Shown here piece after piece: positions 9,714-18,351 of a DNA stretch of 64,000 bases. The stretch is from an uncultured Lachnospiraceae bacterium. GTDB lineage: Bacteria > Bacillota > Clostridia > Lachnospirales > Lachnospiraceae. A program made the translations under genes and the position numbers. The DNA is taken from the NCBI GenBank assembly GCA_910587715.1, contig CAJUMV010000002.1, positions 92,474-156,473 on the forward strand, read 5' to 3'. The notes beneath the pieces were generated by a model. The model was not told where the DNA came from. It saw only the letters and a program-made list of their open reading frames with translations, and did no database searches. Position 1 is the first letter of the stretch; every line of letters begins with the position of its first letter.

Positions 9714-9742
9714 TTGTAAATATTTCCACAATACAGTAAAAT
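9714..9742 (+). promoter_or_regulatory. Promoter for the GtrII-MBOAT-SGNH operon
   Basis: TTGTAA (9714-9719), 17 bases, TAAAAT (9737-9742), then AAACGGAGG and the ATG at 9772. On the opposite strand TGcTATAGT forms an extended -10 for the leftward MBOAT gene in the same 94-base gap. Confidence 0.5.
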
Positions 9743-9771
9743 AATGAGCAGAAACGGAGGATAACGCGCCA

Positions 9772-11292
9772 ATGAAAAGCAAAAAATTTCCCGCATGGCT
9801 TAAGATAGAACAGAAGGATCGGACAATCTTTTTTGCCCTGACGGTAATGTATGGCATTTACGTCCTGCCCATCCTGCTGGCAAACCGTTACTATCAGGAC
9901 GACCTTTCCCGCAGTCTCTACGGCGTTACCGGCTGGAACAATGACGCAAGACCGCTCACGGAACGCCTTGTAATATGGCTTTGCGGCGGCTATCCCATAG
10001 GGGATGTGTTTCCTCTCCCCCTTCTTATAGCCGTCCCCCTTTTGGCATATACGATCACGCTGTACACCAAGCGTTACCTGCCGGCGGAAAATCATATCAT
10101 TCCCGCCCTCTACATCGGTTTTTTAGTGATTGCTAATCCGTTTCTTTTGTCAAATCTTTCCTATCGGTTTGACTGTGTCACTATGATTTTAGCTCTCTGC
10201 GCGACAGTTCTGCCCTATGTGGTTCCTCCCAAAAAAGCGCTCTGGAAAATTTTTTTATTTTCTCTTTTTCTGTGCCTTGTCGCGCTCACTACCTACCAGC
10301 CTGCCATCGGCGTATATATCAGCCTTTGGTTTCTGGAAGTGTTTTTCATGCTCTTTTCGGAACGCATCGACCTTCCCAGACTTTTCGTACGTGGAATTGC
10401 CTGTGTTTTTAGCGTTCTGTTGTACAAATATGTGGTATTAAACCACTATATCTACGCAGGAAACGGTGGATGGCAGCCGGATGCCTACCGTTTTGCATGG
10501 CGCTCCGAGGACGGTTTTTTCTCTGGCGTCACTTTAAATCTGCAAAGCTTTGCCCAATATATTACTATGGCTCTGCAGAGCAGTCCCACGCCCCTGCTTG
10601 TGCTCCTTTCCATACTGATGGCGGCTGGCATGATTTTTACAGGAATCATTCTTTGGAATCGAAAAAAAAGGCGGGCTCTCAAAGTTCTATCCCTTATGTA
10701 CCTGATTTTTCTGCCCGTTTTGGTGATTTTCGGGGCAATTGCTCCGCTTCTGGTTTTGAGCCACTCTAATTTCAGCATTAGCGCACACTCCCTGCTGTGT
10801 CTTTGCAGCGTCGGTTTGTGGGGCGGCATTATGATAGCAGTTTTCTACACCAGACTGCCGCGACTTGGCACGCTCCTTTTCCTCCCCTGTATGCTTTTCG
10901 GACTGACCCTTTCCTACAGCTACGGAAACGCTATGACCAGCCAGAAGCAATACGAGGAATATCTGGTTTCCAGCATTGCCCATGATGTGGAAACCTTGAA
11001 TGTGGACGGTTCTTTCGACAAGATTACCATATCCGGCAGGACACCGCTTTCTCCCCAGGAGAAACGGCTCCGCGAAAAGTACCCTCTTTTCCGTTATCTG
11101 GTGCCCGCCTACCCGACAAATAATTCCTATTTAGGCGGCGCGTTTCTCCTGCACTACACGCAGGAGTCCTTCGCCTTCGAGAGTCTGACCAAGCAAGACC
11201 AAAACCTGATTGACACTACGGAACCTTCTCTGGCAAACAGCGTCTATGCCTGCTACGAAAACGGAGATAAAATCATTATCCTCTTTCCATAA
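9772..11292 (+). CDS. GtrII-type membrane glucosyltransferase (Glucos_trans_II family)
   Basis: A 506-residue polytopic membrane protein. After the first helix comes YYQDDLSRSLYG followed by a W and an ARPLTE block. This DD...R...RPL pattern in the first outer loop is characteristic of the GtrII-type glucosyltransferase family, which adds glucose from bactoprenol-phosphate-glucose to an exported glycan. GGAGG lies twelve bases before the ATG. The C-terminal 110 residues are soluble and presumably extracytoplasmic. It starts a three-gene operon: the MBOAT acyltransferase begins 17 bases after the stop. The matching GtrB-like sugar charger may be the GT2 at 16297-17292 or the one at 7128-8060; no GtrA-type flippase is visible. 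Confidence 0.85.
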   Translation: MKSKKFPAWLKIEQKDRTIFFALTVMYGIYVLPILLANRYYQDDLSRSLYGVTGWNNDARPLTERLVIWLCGGYPIGDVFPLPLLIAVPLLAYTITLYTKRYLPAENHIIPALYIGFLVIANPFLLSNLSYRFDCVTMILALCATVLPYVVPPKKALWKIFLFSLFLCLVALTTYQPAIGVYISLWFLEVFFMLFSERIDLPRLFVRGIACVFSVLLYKYVVLNHYIYAGNGGWQPDAYRFAWRSEDGFFSGVTLNLQSFAQYITMALQSSPTPLLVLLSILMAAGMIFTGIILWNRKKRRALKVLSLMYLIFLPVLVIFGAIAPLLVLSHSNFSISAHSLLCLCSVGLWGGIMIAVFYTRLPRLGTLLFLPCMLFGLTLSYSYGNAMTSQKQYEEYLVSSIAHDVETLNVDGSFDKITISGRTPLSPQEKRLREKYPLFRYLVPAYPTNNSYLGGAFLLHYTQESFAFESLTKQDQNLIDTTEPSLANSVYACYENGDKIIILFP

Positions 11293-11309
11293 AAGATTTG
11301 GAGGAAGTT

Positions 11310-12755
11310 ATGCTTTTTAATTCGATAACCTTTGCCGTCTTTTTACTGGCGGTCTTTATTCTATATCATATTGTGCCTGTCAGATTCCGGTGGATTTTCC
11401 TGCTGGCGGCTAGCTATGCCTTTTACATGAACCTTCATTCCGCCTATGGTCTTTTGCTCTTTTTCACCACGATTCTTACTTACCTTCTGGCTCTGCGACT
11501 GGAAAAAGCGTCTGACAATGCGAAACGGAGAATCTGTCTTCTGGGCGGCATTCTTCCACTTGTATGTATTCTCCTTGTCTTTAAGCTGGGAGCTCCTGTT
11601 ATCGACCGGGTGAACACACTGATAAACGCCGGGCGGTTGACAATGCAGCCCCTTACCCTAAGAATCCTTCTTCCCGCCGGCGTTTCCTTCTATTTCTTTC
11701 AGTCCATGGGATATCTGATAGATGTCTACAAAGGAAAAATTCGTGCGGAGCGGCACTTTGGCTACTATGCCCTGTTCGTTTCTTTTTTCCCGCAGCTTTT
11801 GGCAGGACCCATCGGCAGGGCGGATGCGCTTCTGCCGCAGCTTAAGAAGGAGCGCCGCTTCGACTATGCAAGCGTGACTTACGGGCTGAAGCTGATGGCA
11901 TGGGGATATTTCAAAAAGTTGGTGATTGCGGACGTGTTCGCCGTCACTGTAAATAAGGTGTACGACAACGCGCACAGCTATGTCGGGCTTGTTTTACTCA
12001 TTGTCACGGTGATGTTTGCCATTGAAATTTACTGTGATTTTTCAGGCTACTCGGACATTGCCATCGGCTGCGCGAAGCTCTTTGGCATTGAACTTGCAAC
12101 CAACTTTAAAAGCCCGTACCTATCCTTTTCCATCAAAGAATTTTGGAGCCGCTGGCACATTTCGCTCTCCACATGGTTTCGGGATTATGTCTATATTCCC
12201 CTTGGCGGCAACCGGGTACCGAAATGGCGTAACTGCCTGAATCTCCTTATCACTTTTCTGGTAAGCGGTTTCTGGCACGGAAGCAGCCTGACCTATATCC
12301 TCTGGGGCGCGCTTCACGGTTTTCTTCAGATTGCCGAAACCTTTGTTTACCCGAAAACAAAGCGGGGCGTTTCTGTCGTCCGTCGGAAGCATTGGTGGCA
12401 GCTTCCCGTGACTTTTGTCCTGCTCTGCTTTACCTGGATTTTTTTCCGGGCAAACACGATTCAGGACGCCTTCTGGATTATTTCGAGGCTGTTCTGGGAT
12501 ATCGGAAGACCTCTGAATTATTTAAAAACGGCTGTTATTTGTCTGGACATGCCCTACCTGTCCATGTGCGGTATGCTGCTGTCGGCGGCTGTGCTTTTTG
12601 TATATGATTTGGTTTCTTTAAAGCAGGATGTCATCGGGCTGGTGTCCCGGCAGAGGGGGGTTTTGCGTTGGGGCGTGTACGTGCTGCTGCTAGTGGTGAT
12701 TGCGCTGTTTTCCTATAAGGGGATTGCAACGGAGTTTATTTATTTTCAGTTTTAA
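11310..12755 (+). CDS. MBOAT-family O-acyltransferase (AlgI/DltB-like), second copy
   Basis: The start at 11310 is set by GGAGG at 11300-11304, five bases upstream. The 481-residue product has about ten hydrophobic helices, the MBOAT block FWSRWHISLSTWFRDY and the conserved histidine block VSGFWHG. Members transfer acyl groups, usually acetyl, across the membrane. The next gene encodes an SGNH/AlgX-like protein, the classical extracytoplasmic partner that completes O-acetylation, so these two are very likely one machine. Its target could be the glycan extended by the GtrII-like protein upstream. Confidence 0.94.
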   Translation: MLFNSITFAVFLLAVFILYHIVPVRFRWIFLLAASYAFYMNLHSAYGLLLFFTTILTYLLALRLEKASDNAKRRICLLGGILPLVCILLVFKLGAPVIDRVNTLINAGRLTMQPLTLRILLPAGVSFYFFQSMGYLIDVYKGKIRAERHFGYYALFVSFFPQLLAGPIGRADALLPQLKKERRFDYASVTYGLKLMAWGYFKKLVIADVFAVTVNKVYDNAHSYVGLVLLIVTVMFAIEIYCDFSGYSDIAIGCAKLFGIELATNFKSPYLSFSIKEFWSRWHISLSTWFRDYVYIPLGGNRVPKWRNCLNLLITFLVSGFWHGSSLTYILWGALHGFLQIAETFVYPKTKRGVSVVRRKHWWQLPVTFVLLCFTWIFFRANTIQDAFWIISRLFWDIGRPLNYLKTAVICLDMPYLSMCGMLLSAAVLFVYDLVSLKQDVIGLVSRQRGVLRWGVYVLLLVVIALFSYKGIATEFIYFQF

Positions 12756-12789
12756 AATATTTCACAGTTATTATGAAAGGAATATCAGT

Positions 12790-13857
12790 ATGAACAGGAA
12801 AAAAATAATCCTCATATTTATTATAAAGTGTATTGCTATCCCTGCGGCGGCGGTTTTCATTCTTTTTCTGTTGAATATCCCGTATAGGGAAATTGATGAT
12901 GCGAAGTATATGGATATGTGGAATCTGCGGATGTTGGGAAATCAGATTGAGGAGGTGGAGATTGCCAATGTGGGCAGTTCGCACGGGGCGTATGATTTTA
13001 TTTATGACGAGTTGACGGAGGACGGGTATTCCTGCTTTAATTTCGGCAGCGTAAGCCAGACATATCAGTATGACTTGGCTCTGTTAGAAGAGTATGGAGA
13101 GCATTTGGATGATGGCTGCGTCGTGTTTATCCCCGTCTCTTACTTTTCTTTCAATAATGAAACGGTGAATGAGATAGAAGCGCAGGCGCTGTCCGTGAAA
13201 TACTACCACTGTCTCTCCCCGAAAAACATACCCGACTATGACCTCTACACGGATATCGTGACGACGAGGCTTCCGATTCTCTCCGCCGGGGAGGATCTTT
13301 TAAAGCTGCTGCCGGAGTTTTCCCCTTCTCTCAAGGTATTCGCCGCGGAAGATAACCCCGACGCATCCGAAACGGATGAAACCGCGGCAGATGACTCGGA
13401 GACGCACGAAATGAACGAAACTGCCACAGATAACCCGGATCTGCATGAAATGGACGAAGCCGCCGTCGCGGAGTTTGCACAGCGTGCCGCCATGCGCTTC
13501 GACCGCCATTTTAACAACAAAGAGAATCTCTTTTTACCCGAACGGGAAGAACAGCTCCTCTCCCTGATCGACTACTGCAAAAAACACGAGCTTACGCCCG
13601 TGCTCATCACCACACCGTTTTCTTCCTACTATAACAATCCTGTGTCAGAAGATTTCTTAGACCGCTTTTACAGCACAATCAACCGCATTGCATCTGACAC
13701 AGGCGTCAGTTATTACGACTACTCCCATGACGCCCGTTTCAGCGAAAATCTGACCTATTTTTCCGACTCCGACCATCTGAATGCGGACGGGGCGGCGTAT
13801 TTCATGGAAATCATTGCCGAGGAAGTGCCGGAGCTGCGGGATGTGCTGGGTGAGTGA
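12790..13857 (+). CDS. DltD/AlgX-like SGNH partner of the MBOAT acyltransferase
   Basis: The start at 12790 follows AAAGGA by about eight bases. The 355-residue product has an N-terminal membrane anchor (about residues 12-32) and a single outside domain. The ANVGSSHG block (near residue 62) matches the GxSS/H nucleophile region of DltD/AlgJ-like SGNH proteins, and SDSDHLNADGA near the C-terminus supplies the Asp-His pair. An acidic insertion near residues 190-225 consists of three degenerate repeats of the pattern (T/S)xxHEM(N/D)E(T/A)A; it interrupts the domain between predicted core strands. The gene lies 34 bases after the MBOAT stop and ends the operon at a hairpin terminator. Role: outer-face acyl transfer or removal on an exported glycan (inferred). 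Confidence 0.8.
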   Translation: MNRKKIILIFIIKCIAIPAAAVFILFLLNIPYREIDDAKYMDMWNLRMLGNQIEEVEIANVGSSHGAYDFIYDELTEDGYSCFNFGSVSQTYQYDLALLEEYGEHLDDGCVVFIPVSYFSFNNETVNEIEAQALSVKYYHCLSPKNIPDYDLYTDIVTTRLPILSAGEDLLKLLPEFSPSLKVFAAEDNPDASETDETAADDSETHEMNETATDNPDLHEMDEAAVAEFAQRAAMRFDRHFNNKENLFLPEREEQLLSLIDYCKKHELTPVLITTPFSSYYNNPVSEDFLDRFYSTINRIASDTGVSYYDYSHDARFSENLTYFSDSDHLNADGAAYFMEIIAEEVPELRDVLGE

Positions 13858-13880
13858 CGCCATGTGCCGTTCACTTTTTT
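13853..13880 (+). terminator. Terminator of the GtrII-MBOAT-SGNH operon
   Basis: AGTGACG pairs with CGTTCACT with one bulged T, followed by six T. The left arm overlaps the SGNH stop codon. Confidence 0.6.
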
Positions 13881-13918
13881 ATTGCAAAAGCAGGTCGGCT
13901 ATTTCTTACTTTTCAGAT

Positions 13919-15211
13919 TCACAGCAGCTCCCTCGCCTTCCGTGCAAGATACAGCGGCATATTGGTGATAACCCCATCCTTCCGATAACCGCGTTTGGAA
14001 AAGCGGAGCGCGTACTCCGGCTTATGCTCGCCAGCATACTTTTTGAAGGACGGGGCGGATTTGTCCTCCCCCGCTTTTGCTTCGATAGGAATAATCTCCG
14101 TGCCGTATTGCAGCACAAAGTCAATCTCACTATTTTTATCCGAAAAGTACCGGGGTTCCATCTCGAACTGCCCTCGAAGCTGCTGCAGGCAGTAATTTTC
14201 CGTCAGGGGACCTTTGAATTGATAGTCACTTTTCAGAAGAATGGCGCTGTTATCAATCCCCGCCATATGCTTGAGAAGTCCGGTGTCAAACACAAAGAGT
14301 TTAAACTGATCCAGCCTGTCAAAAGCCGCCAGAGGATGCTCCATTTTAGAGACGTTGTACACGCGATTCAGCATTCCGGCTGAGACAAGCCACTCGATTG
14401 CCTCCTCAAAATCGCGCGCCCTGCCACCTTCGCGAACAGCGCCATACATAAACTTCTCATTGGGTTTTGCAAGCTGCGAGACAATGCTGCGAAAAACCAT
14501 GAGAATACGTCCGCTGTTTACTTTGCCGTTGTGTTTGGAAAAATCATTTTCATAGACTTCAATCAGTTCACGCTGTATCCTTGAAACCTTCTCCGGATCA
14601 CGATATTTCACCCACGAATCGACACATTCCGGCATACCGCCTATGATGAGATAATAATTGTATGCTTCCAGCAGGCGGTTGTGGAAAATTTCTTCAATCT
14701 GCTGCTCTTTCCGAATGCTTACATAATAGTCATAGAGAGTCGGTTCCACCGCAGCAAGGAACTCATCAAAAGTCAACGGGAAAACATCGAGCAGATTTAC
14801 CATGCCGACCGGATAGGATTTTGGCTTTGCAAGAAGTGTGCCGAGAAGGCTTCCTGCCGCAATGACATGATAATCATTTGCCTTCTCCCTGAAATATTTC
14901 AGCGTATTCAACGCTTCCGGGCATTCTTGTATCTCGTCGAAAATAAGCAGCGTTTCGCCCGGCAGAATCTTTTCTCCGGAAATCATGGAGAGAAGCTCGA
15001 GTATCCGATGCGGATTCTTGTTCGTTTCAAAGATAGAGTGCAGCTCATCCTCTTCATCAAAGTTAAAGTAAACAAAATTATCATAATAATTCTGTCCAAA
15101 TTCTTTCATCAGCCATGTCTTACCGACCTGACGCGCACCCTTCAACACCATGGGTTTCCGCTCTTCACTGGCTTTCCAGTCCACCAAATCCTGAATGACA
15201 TTGCGCTTCAA
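13919..15211 (-). CDS. AAA_14/DUF4143 P-loop ATPase
   Basis: The start is TTG at 15209-15211, fixed by AAAGGAGGG six bases upstream. The 430-residue protein has a Walker A (GARQVGKT, residues 25-32), a Walker B (LLIFDEIQEC, about 90) and a C-terminal DUF4143 nuclease-like domain ending with the IDFVLQYG...IPIEAKAG pattern reminiscent of PD-(D/E)XK folds. Proteins of this family are common and scattered in Firmicutes and Bacteroidetes; their function is not established. It is transcribed away from a 32-base periodic repeat and has no functional link to the neighbouring glycan genes, so it looks like an accessory insert. Confidence 0.9.
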   Translation of the reverse strand: MKRNVIQDLVDWKASEERKPMVLKGARQVGKTWLMKEFGQNYYDNFVYFNFDEEDELHSIFETNKNPHRILELLSMISGEKILPGETLLIFDEIQECPEALNTLKYFREKANDYHVIAAGSLLGTLLAKPKSYPVGMVNLLDVFPLTFDEFLAAVEPTLYDYYVSIRKEQQIEEIFHNRLLEAYNYYLIIGGMPECVDSWVKYRDPEKVSRIQRELIEVYENDFSKHNGKVNSGRILMVFRSIVSQLAKPNEKFMYGAVREGGRARDFEEAIEWLVSAGMLNRVYNVSKMEHPLAAFDRLDQFKLFVFDTGLLKHMAGIDNSAILLKSDYQFKGPLTENYCLQQLRGQFEMEPRYFSDKNSEIDFVLQYGTEIIPIEAKAGEDKSAPSFKKYAGEHKPEYALRFSKRGYRKDGVITNMPLYLARKARELL

Positions 15212-15247
15212 TGAAATCCCTCCTTTATATGTTCTACATCAGTATTA

Positions 15248-15353
15248 CACATTTTTCCAGGGTTTTCAATCGGATTTTACACATTTTTCTGAGTTTTTCG
15301 GCGCATTTTCGCACATTTTTCCGAGTTTTTCGAGCGTATTTCACACATTTTTC
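15248..15353 (-). repeat. Four CACATTTTTC boxes with exact 32-base period
   Basis: CACATTTTTC occurs at 15248, 15280, 15312 and 15344, each start 32 bases from the next. Read on the minus strand each unit begins GAAAAATGTG, and the second to fourth plus-strand intervals also carry a GAAAAAC- or GAAAAC-like box midway. The unit nearest the ATPase overlaps its likely promoter region (TTGAAA about 16 bases before TAATAC). Three helical turns between boxes suggests cooperative protein binding on one DNA face. Confidence 0.85.
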
Positions 15354-15374
15354 TAAAAATGCCGTCCGCGCACC

Positions 15375-16304
15375 TCACCACTCTACCCGAAGCACCGCTT
15401 CCTTCTCCACATGCCGGTCCTTTCGCAGATAAAAATCCGCCGCCGCTTCCTTCGCGATCTCGGGGGTGACTTCCTCCGGCAAAGTAATGCCCGGGTGAAA
15501 AAGAATTTCTAACGTTCTTCCGTCCCGCTCCGCTTTGCGCTTCATTTTCCCGTAAAGTTTTTCTATTCTCTCTTTGTCCATCCGCCCGCTCATCACAAGC
15601 CCCCAGAGATACATCTGTTTCATTCCGTTCTCTTTACAGAAACGGTCCGCCTTATGGGAATAGAGGGACAAAAGCCTGTTCTTCACAAAATTCACAGGTC
15701 GGTAGGTCTTGTAAAGTGACATATCTGTCAGGAATACGCCCAGCACTTCCTTGGAATTGCGGATATACTCTAACGCATACCCTTCCTCACGCACCACTTC
15801 CAAAACCGCTTCCCATACCACAGGAATCATGTGGGCGTGCTGGTGGCTGTCAATCCGAAGCCCCTTCTGCCCGCAGGGAACCCCGTTTTCGGCTGCAATT
15901 TTCATGCTCTCACGAATCGCCCCCTGCGCCTTCGCAAGCTGCGCCTTAATTTCACATTTTAACTGCGCCTTGACCTTCTTTCGTTTCTGCGGCAGATAGG
16001 ATGCCGCAAAAAGACCGCCCCAGCCAAGCCCCATCAAATCGCTGTCCGGCTTTGTCAAATCGGGGGTATGCTCTCTTCCCGCCAGACTTCTTCCCTCCAC
16101 AAAATCCAGATGCACCGACATAAGCGGTAAAAAAGGGAGCTGTGGTATCTCCCGGTAAAACAGCTCCATACACTCCTCAAAACAGCCCATATTCGGCACG
16201 ACGCTGATGCTGTCAAGCCTGCCTGCCCGCATACACTCCAGCATATCTTTGGACGTATTCATGGTCAACGCATAATCATCCGCGTGAATATCCGGTTTAC
16301 TCAT
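15375..16304 (-). CDS. ChbG/HpnK (YdjC)-family carbohydrate deacetylase
   Basis: The start at 16304 overlaps the upstream gene stop (ATGAGTAA) and has GGAGGG eight bases upstream, so it is translationally coupled. The 309-residue product shows the family metal and active-site pattern: IHADDYALT near the N-terminus, SVHLDFVEG, and DSHQHAHMIP in the middle. Members remove N-acetyl groups from oligosaccharides or glycolipids. Being coupled to a GtrB-like GT2 suggests it deacetylates a lipid-linked sugar, as in HpnK-like or ArnD-like logic. The exact substrate cannot be read from sequence. It is the last gene of the 23.1-15.4 kb leftward operon; the ATPase downstream is probably separate. Confidence 0.85.
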   Translation of the reverse strand: MSKPDIHADDYALTMNTSKDMLECMRAGRLDSISVVPNMGCFEECMELFYREIPQLPFLPLMSVHLDFVEGRSLAGREHTPDLTKPDSDLMGLGWGGLFAASYLPQKRKKVKAQLKCEIKAQLAKAQGAIRESMKIAAENGVPCGQKGLRIDSHQHAHMIPVVWEAVLEVVREEGYALEYIRNSKEVLGVFLTDMSLYKTYRPVNFVKNRLLSLYSHKADRFCKENGMKQMYLWGLVMSGRMDKERIEKLYGKMKRKAERDGRTLEILFHPGITLPEEVTPEIAKEAAADFYLRKDRHVEKEAVLRVEW

Positions 16305-17292
16305 GTCGAAATCCCTCCCGAAAGCTCTCCTCCTCGTCTTCACGCCAAACGAGCGTATCAATAATGTATCTGGGGCGGTGTTTGGTCTCCATATAAATCT
16401 TGCCCACATATTCCCCGATAATGCCCAGCGACAAAAGTGTAATCCCGCCGATAATCAGGGACACGATCAGCGTCGTGGTATAACCAGGCACATTATTTCC
16501 TTTTGCCCAATCCACCAGACCGATCACGCACATTACCATACTGAACAGGAACATGAGAAATCCAAGACCGCCGATTAGCCTAAGCGGACGTATGCTCATA
16601 GACGTAATTCCGTCAATCGCCAGCGTCATCATCTTATTCAGCGTATATTTGGAATGCCCCGCTTCCCTCGCTTTTACATCAAAATACACCACATCGGACG
16701 GAAAACCCATAGTAGGAATCAGTCCCCGCAGGAAAAGATTGGTCTCGCCATACTCCGACAGCGCATCCAGCGCTTTTTTCGACATCAGGCGGTAATCCGC
16801 ATGGTTCGTCATCACTGTGCTGCCCAGCATATGCATCAGCTTATAGTAAGCGGTCGCCGTCGCTTTCTTAAAAAAGCCGTCGGAATGCCGGTCGTTGCGC
16901 ACGCCGTAAACGACCTCGCAGCCCTCCATATAGCATTTCAAAAACGCATCCAGCGCCTCGATGTCCTGCTGCAAATCCGCGTCAATGGTAACCACCACAT
17001 CCGCATACTTTCTTGCCGTCATCATCCCTGCTAAAATCGCGCTCTGATGCCCGTAATTTCCCGCCAGACTTACCACTGAAAACCGCCTGTCCTTCGCCGC
17101 AATCTCGTGAAGAAGCTGCAGGGTTTTGTCCTTGCTCCCGTCATTAACAAACATGACCTTGGAACCCTTCGCTATTTTTTTCTCCCTCTCCAGACGAGTC
17201 AGCTTTTCCCCCATAACGGAAGCGGTTTTCTCCACCACTTCCTCCTCGTTATAGCAGGGCACTACCAGATATAAAATCGGAATCTCTCTCAT
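16297..17292 (-). CDS. GtrB/YfdH-like polyprenyl-phosphate glycosyltransferase (GT2)
   Basis: The start at 17292 is preferred because AAGGA lies about five bases upstream; an in-frame TTG at 17307 is possible. The 331-residue product has a GT-A domain (LVVPCYNEEEVV, FVNDGSKDKT, TIDADLQQD) and two C-terminal helices (about 230-255 and 265-290), as in bactoprenol glucosyltransferases. The family transfers a sugar from a nucleotide donor to undecaprenyl phosphate on the inner face. Downstream and overlapping is the ChbG-like deacetylase; upstream are UDP-glucuronate and UDP-galacturonate makers. It may charge a hexosamine that ChbG then deacetylates, or supply the GtrII-like protein at 9772. Confidence 0.92.
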   Translation of the reverse strand: MREIPILYLVVPCYNEEEVVEKTASVMGEKLTRLEREKKIAKGSKVMFVNDGSKDKTLQLLHEIAAKDRRFSVVSLAGNYGHQSAILAGMMTARKYADVVVTIDADLQQDIEALDAFLKCYMEGCEVVYGVRNDRHSDGFFKKATATAYYKLMHMLGSTVMTNHADYRLMSKKALDALSEYGETNLFLRGLIPTMGFPSDVVYFDVKAREAGHSKYTLNKMMTLAIDGITSMSIRPLRLIGGLGFLMFLFSMVMCVIGLVDWAKGNNVPGYTTTLIVSLIIGGITLLSLGIIGEYVGKIYMETKHRPRYIIDTLVWREDEEESFREGFRHE

Positions 17293-17339
17293 CTTTTCCT
17301 TCCTCAAATGTGTTCAGCACACGTCCATTCGCAAAACGC

Positions 17340-18332
17340 CTACTTATAGTATTCCCGATACCAGTCCACGAACTTCTGCAGCCCTTCCTCTATGGAAGTC
17401 TCGGGTTTAAAGTCATAATCCCGCATCAGCTCGGTCACGTCCGCATATGTCTGGTATACGTCACCGGGCTGCATGGGCAGATACTCTTTCTTTGCTTCCA
17501 TGCCCAGACACCGCTCCAGCGTCTCGATATAATCCATCAGCTTTACGGGCTTATTATTGCCGATATTGTAGAGCTTATAAAACGCACCCTTGGCATTCTT
17601 TTCGGGCGGATTGCAAAGAATGTTTTCCACGCCCCGCACGATATCGTCGATATAAGTAAAATCCCGCATCATATCGCCCCGGTTGTACACCTGAATCGGT
17701 TCGCCCGCGAGAATTTTTTTCGTAAATTTAAAATACGCCATATCCGGTCTGCCAAACGGTCCGTAAACCGTAAAAAACCGCAGCCCAGTAACGGGAATCG
17801 AAAAAAGTTTGCTGTAAGCGTGCGCCATCAGCTCATTGGATTTCTTCGTCGCCGCATAAAGGCTGACCGGCTCGTCCACCTTATCCTCCGTGGAAAAGGG
17901 CACTTTCTCATTGCCGCCGTAGACGGAGCTGGACGACGCGTACACCAGATGCTCCACAGGGAAATAACGGCAGCCCTCTAAGATATGGAAGAAACCCATC
18001 ATATTGGACTCCATGTAGGCAGACGGATTGTCGATACTGTAACGGACGCCCGCCTGCGCCCCCAGATTCACCACAATATCCGGGTGATATTCCTGAAAAA
18101 GCTGGAACACGTCCGCATTATCCGCCAAATCTCCTTTGACAAAGCTGTAATTGTCATAATAATACAGCTTTGACAGACGGTCCTCCTTCAGCCTGACGTC
18201 ATAATAATCATTCATGTTGTCAAAACCGATCACCCGCGCGCCCTTCTCTAAAAGGCTTTTCGATAAGTGAAATCCGATAAAGCCCGCACCGCCGGTAATC
18301 AGATATGTCTTCGAGGGATCTAACTCTTTCAC
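17340..18332 (-). CDS. UDP-glucuronate 4-epimerase-like SDR enzyme
   Basis: The start is GTG at 18330-18332, with AAAGGAG five bases upstream. The 330-residue extended SDR has the nucleotide site GGAGFIG (residues 14-20), the SSSSVYG serine block and the catalytic Y159-x3-K163. The RYSIDNPSAYMESN and RDFTYIDDIVRG blocks match CapI/LspL-type enzymes that convert UDP-glucuronate to UDP-galacturonate. The gene immediately upstream (20 bases) makes UDP-glucuronate, which supports that assignment over UDP-glucose 4-epimerase. Cytoplasmic precursor supply for an acidic glycan. Confidence 0.9.
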   Translation of the reverse strand: MKELDPSKTYLITGGAGFIGFHLSKSLLEKGARVIGFDNMNDYYDVRLKEDRLSKLYYYDNYSFVKGDLADNADVFQLFQEYHPDIVVNLGAQAGVRYSIDNPSAYMESNMMGFFHILEGCRYFPVEHLVYASSSSVYGGNEKVPFSTEDKVDEPVSLYAATKKSNELMAHAYSKLFSIPVTGLRFFTVYGPFGRPDMAYFKFTKKILAGEPIQVYNRGDMMRDFTYIDDIVRGVENILCNPPEKNAKGAFYKLYNIGNNKPVKLMDYIETLERCLGMEAKKEYLPMQPGDVYQTYADVTELMRDYDFKPETSIEEGLQKFVDWYREYYK

Positions 18333-18351
18333 TGTCGCTCCTTTCCGCCGC

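Noticed and set aside
9689..9760. Inverted repeat CCTCCGTTT / AAACGGAGG between the divergent MBOAT and GtrII genes
   Set aside because: Both arms are simply the ribosome binding sites of the two divergent genes; no recombinase is adjacent.
12700..12789. Longer start for the SGNH partner at 12700
   Set aside because: It would overlap the MBOAT gene by 56 bases without a ribosome site; 12790 has AAAGGA.
15248..15353. Possible CRISPR array
   Set aside because: The conserved part is only 10 bases, the rest is degenerate rather than unique spacers, and no cas gene is near.
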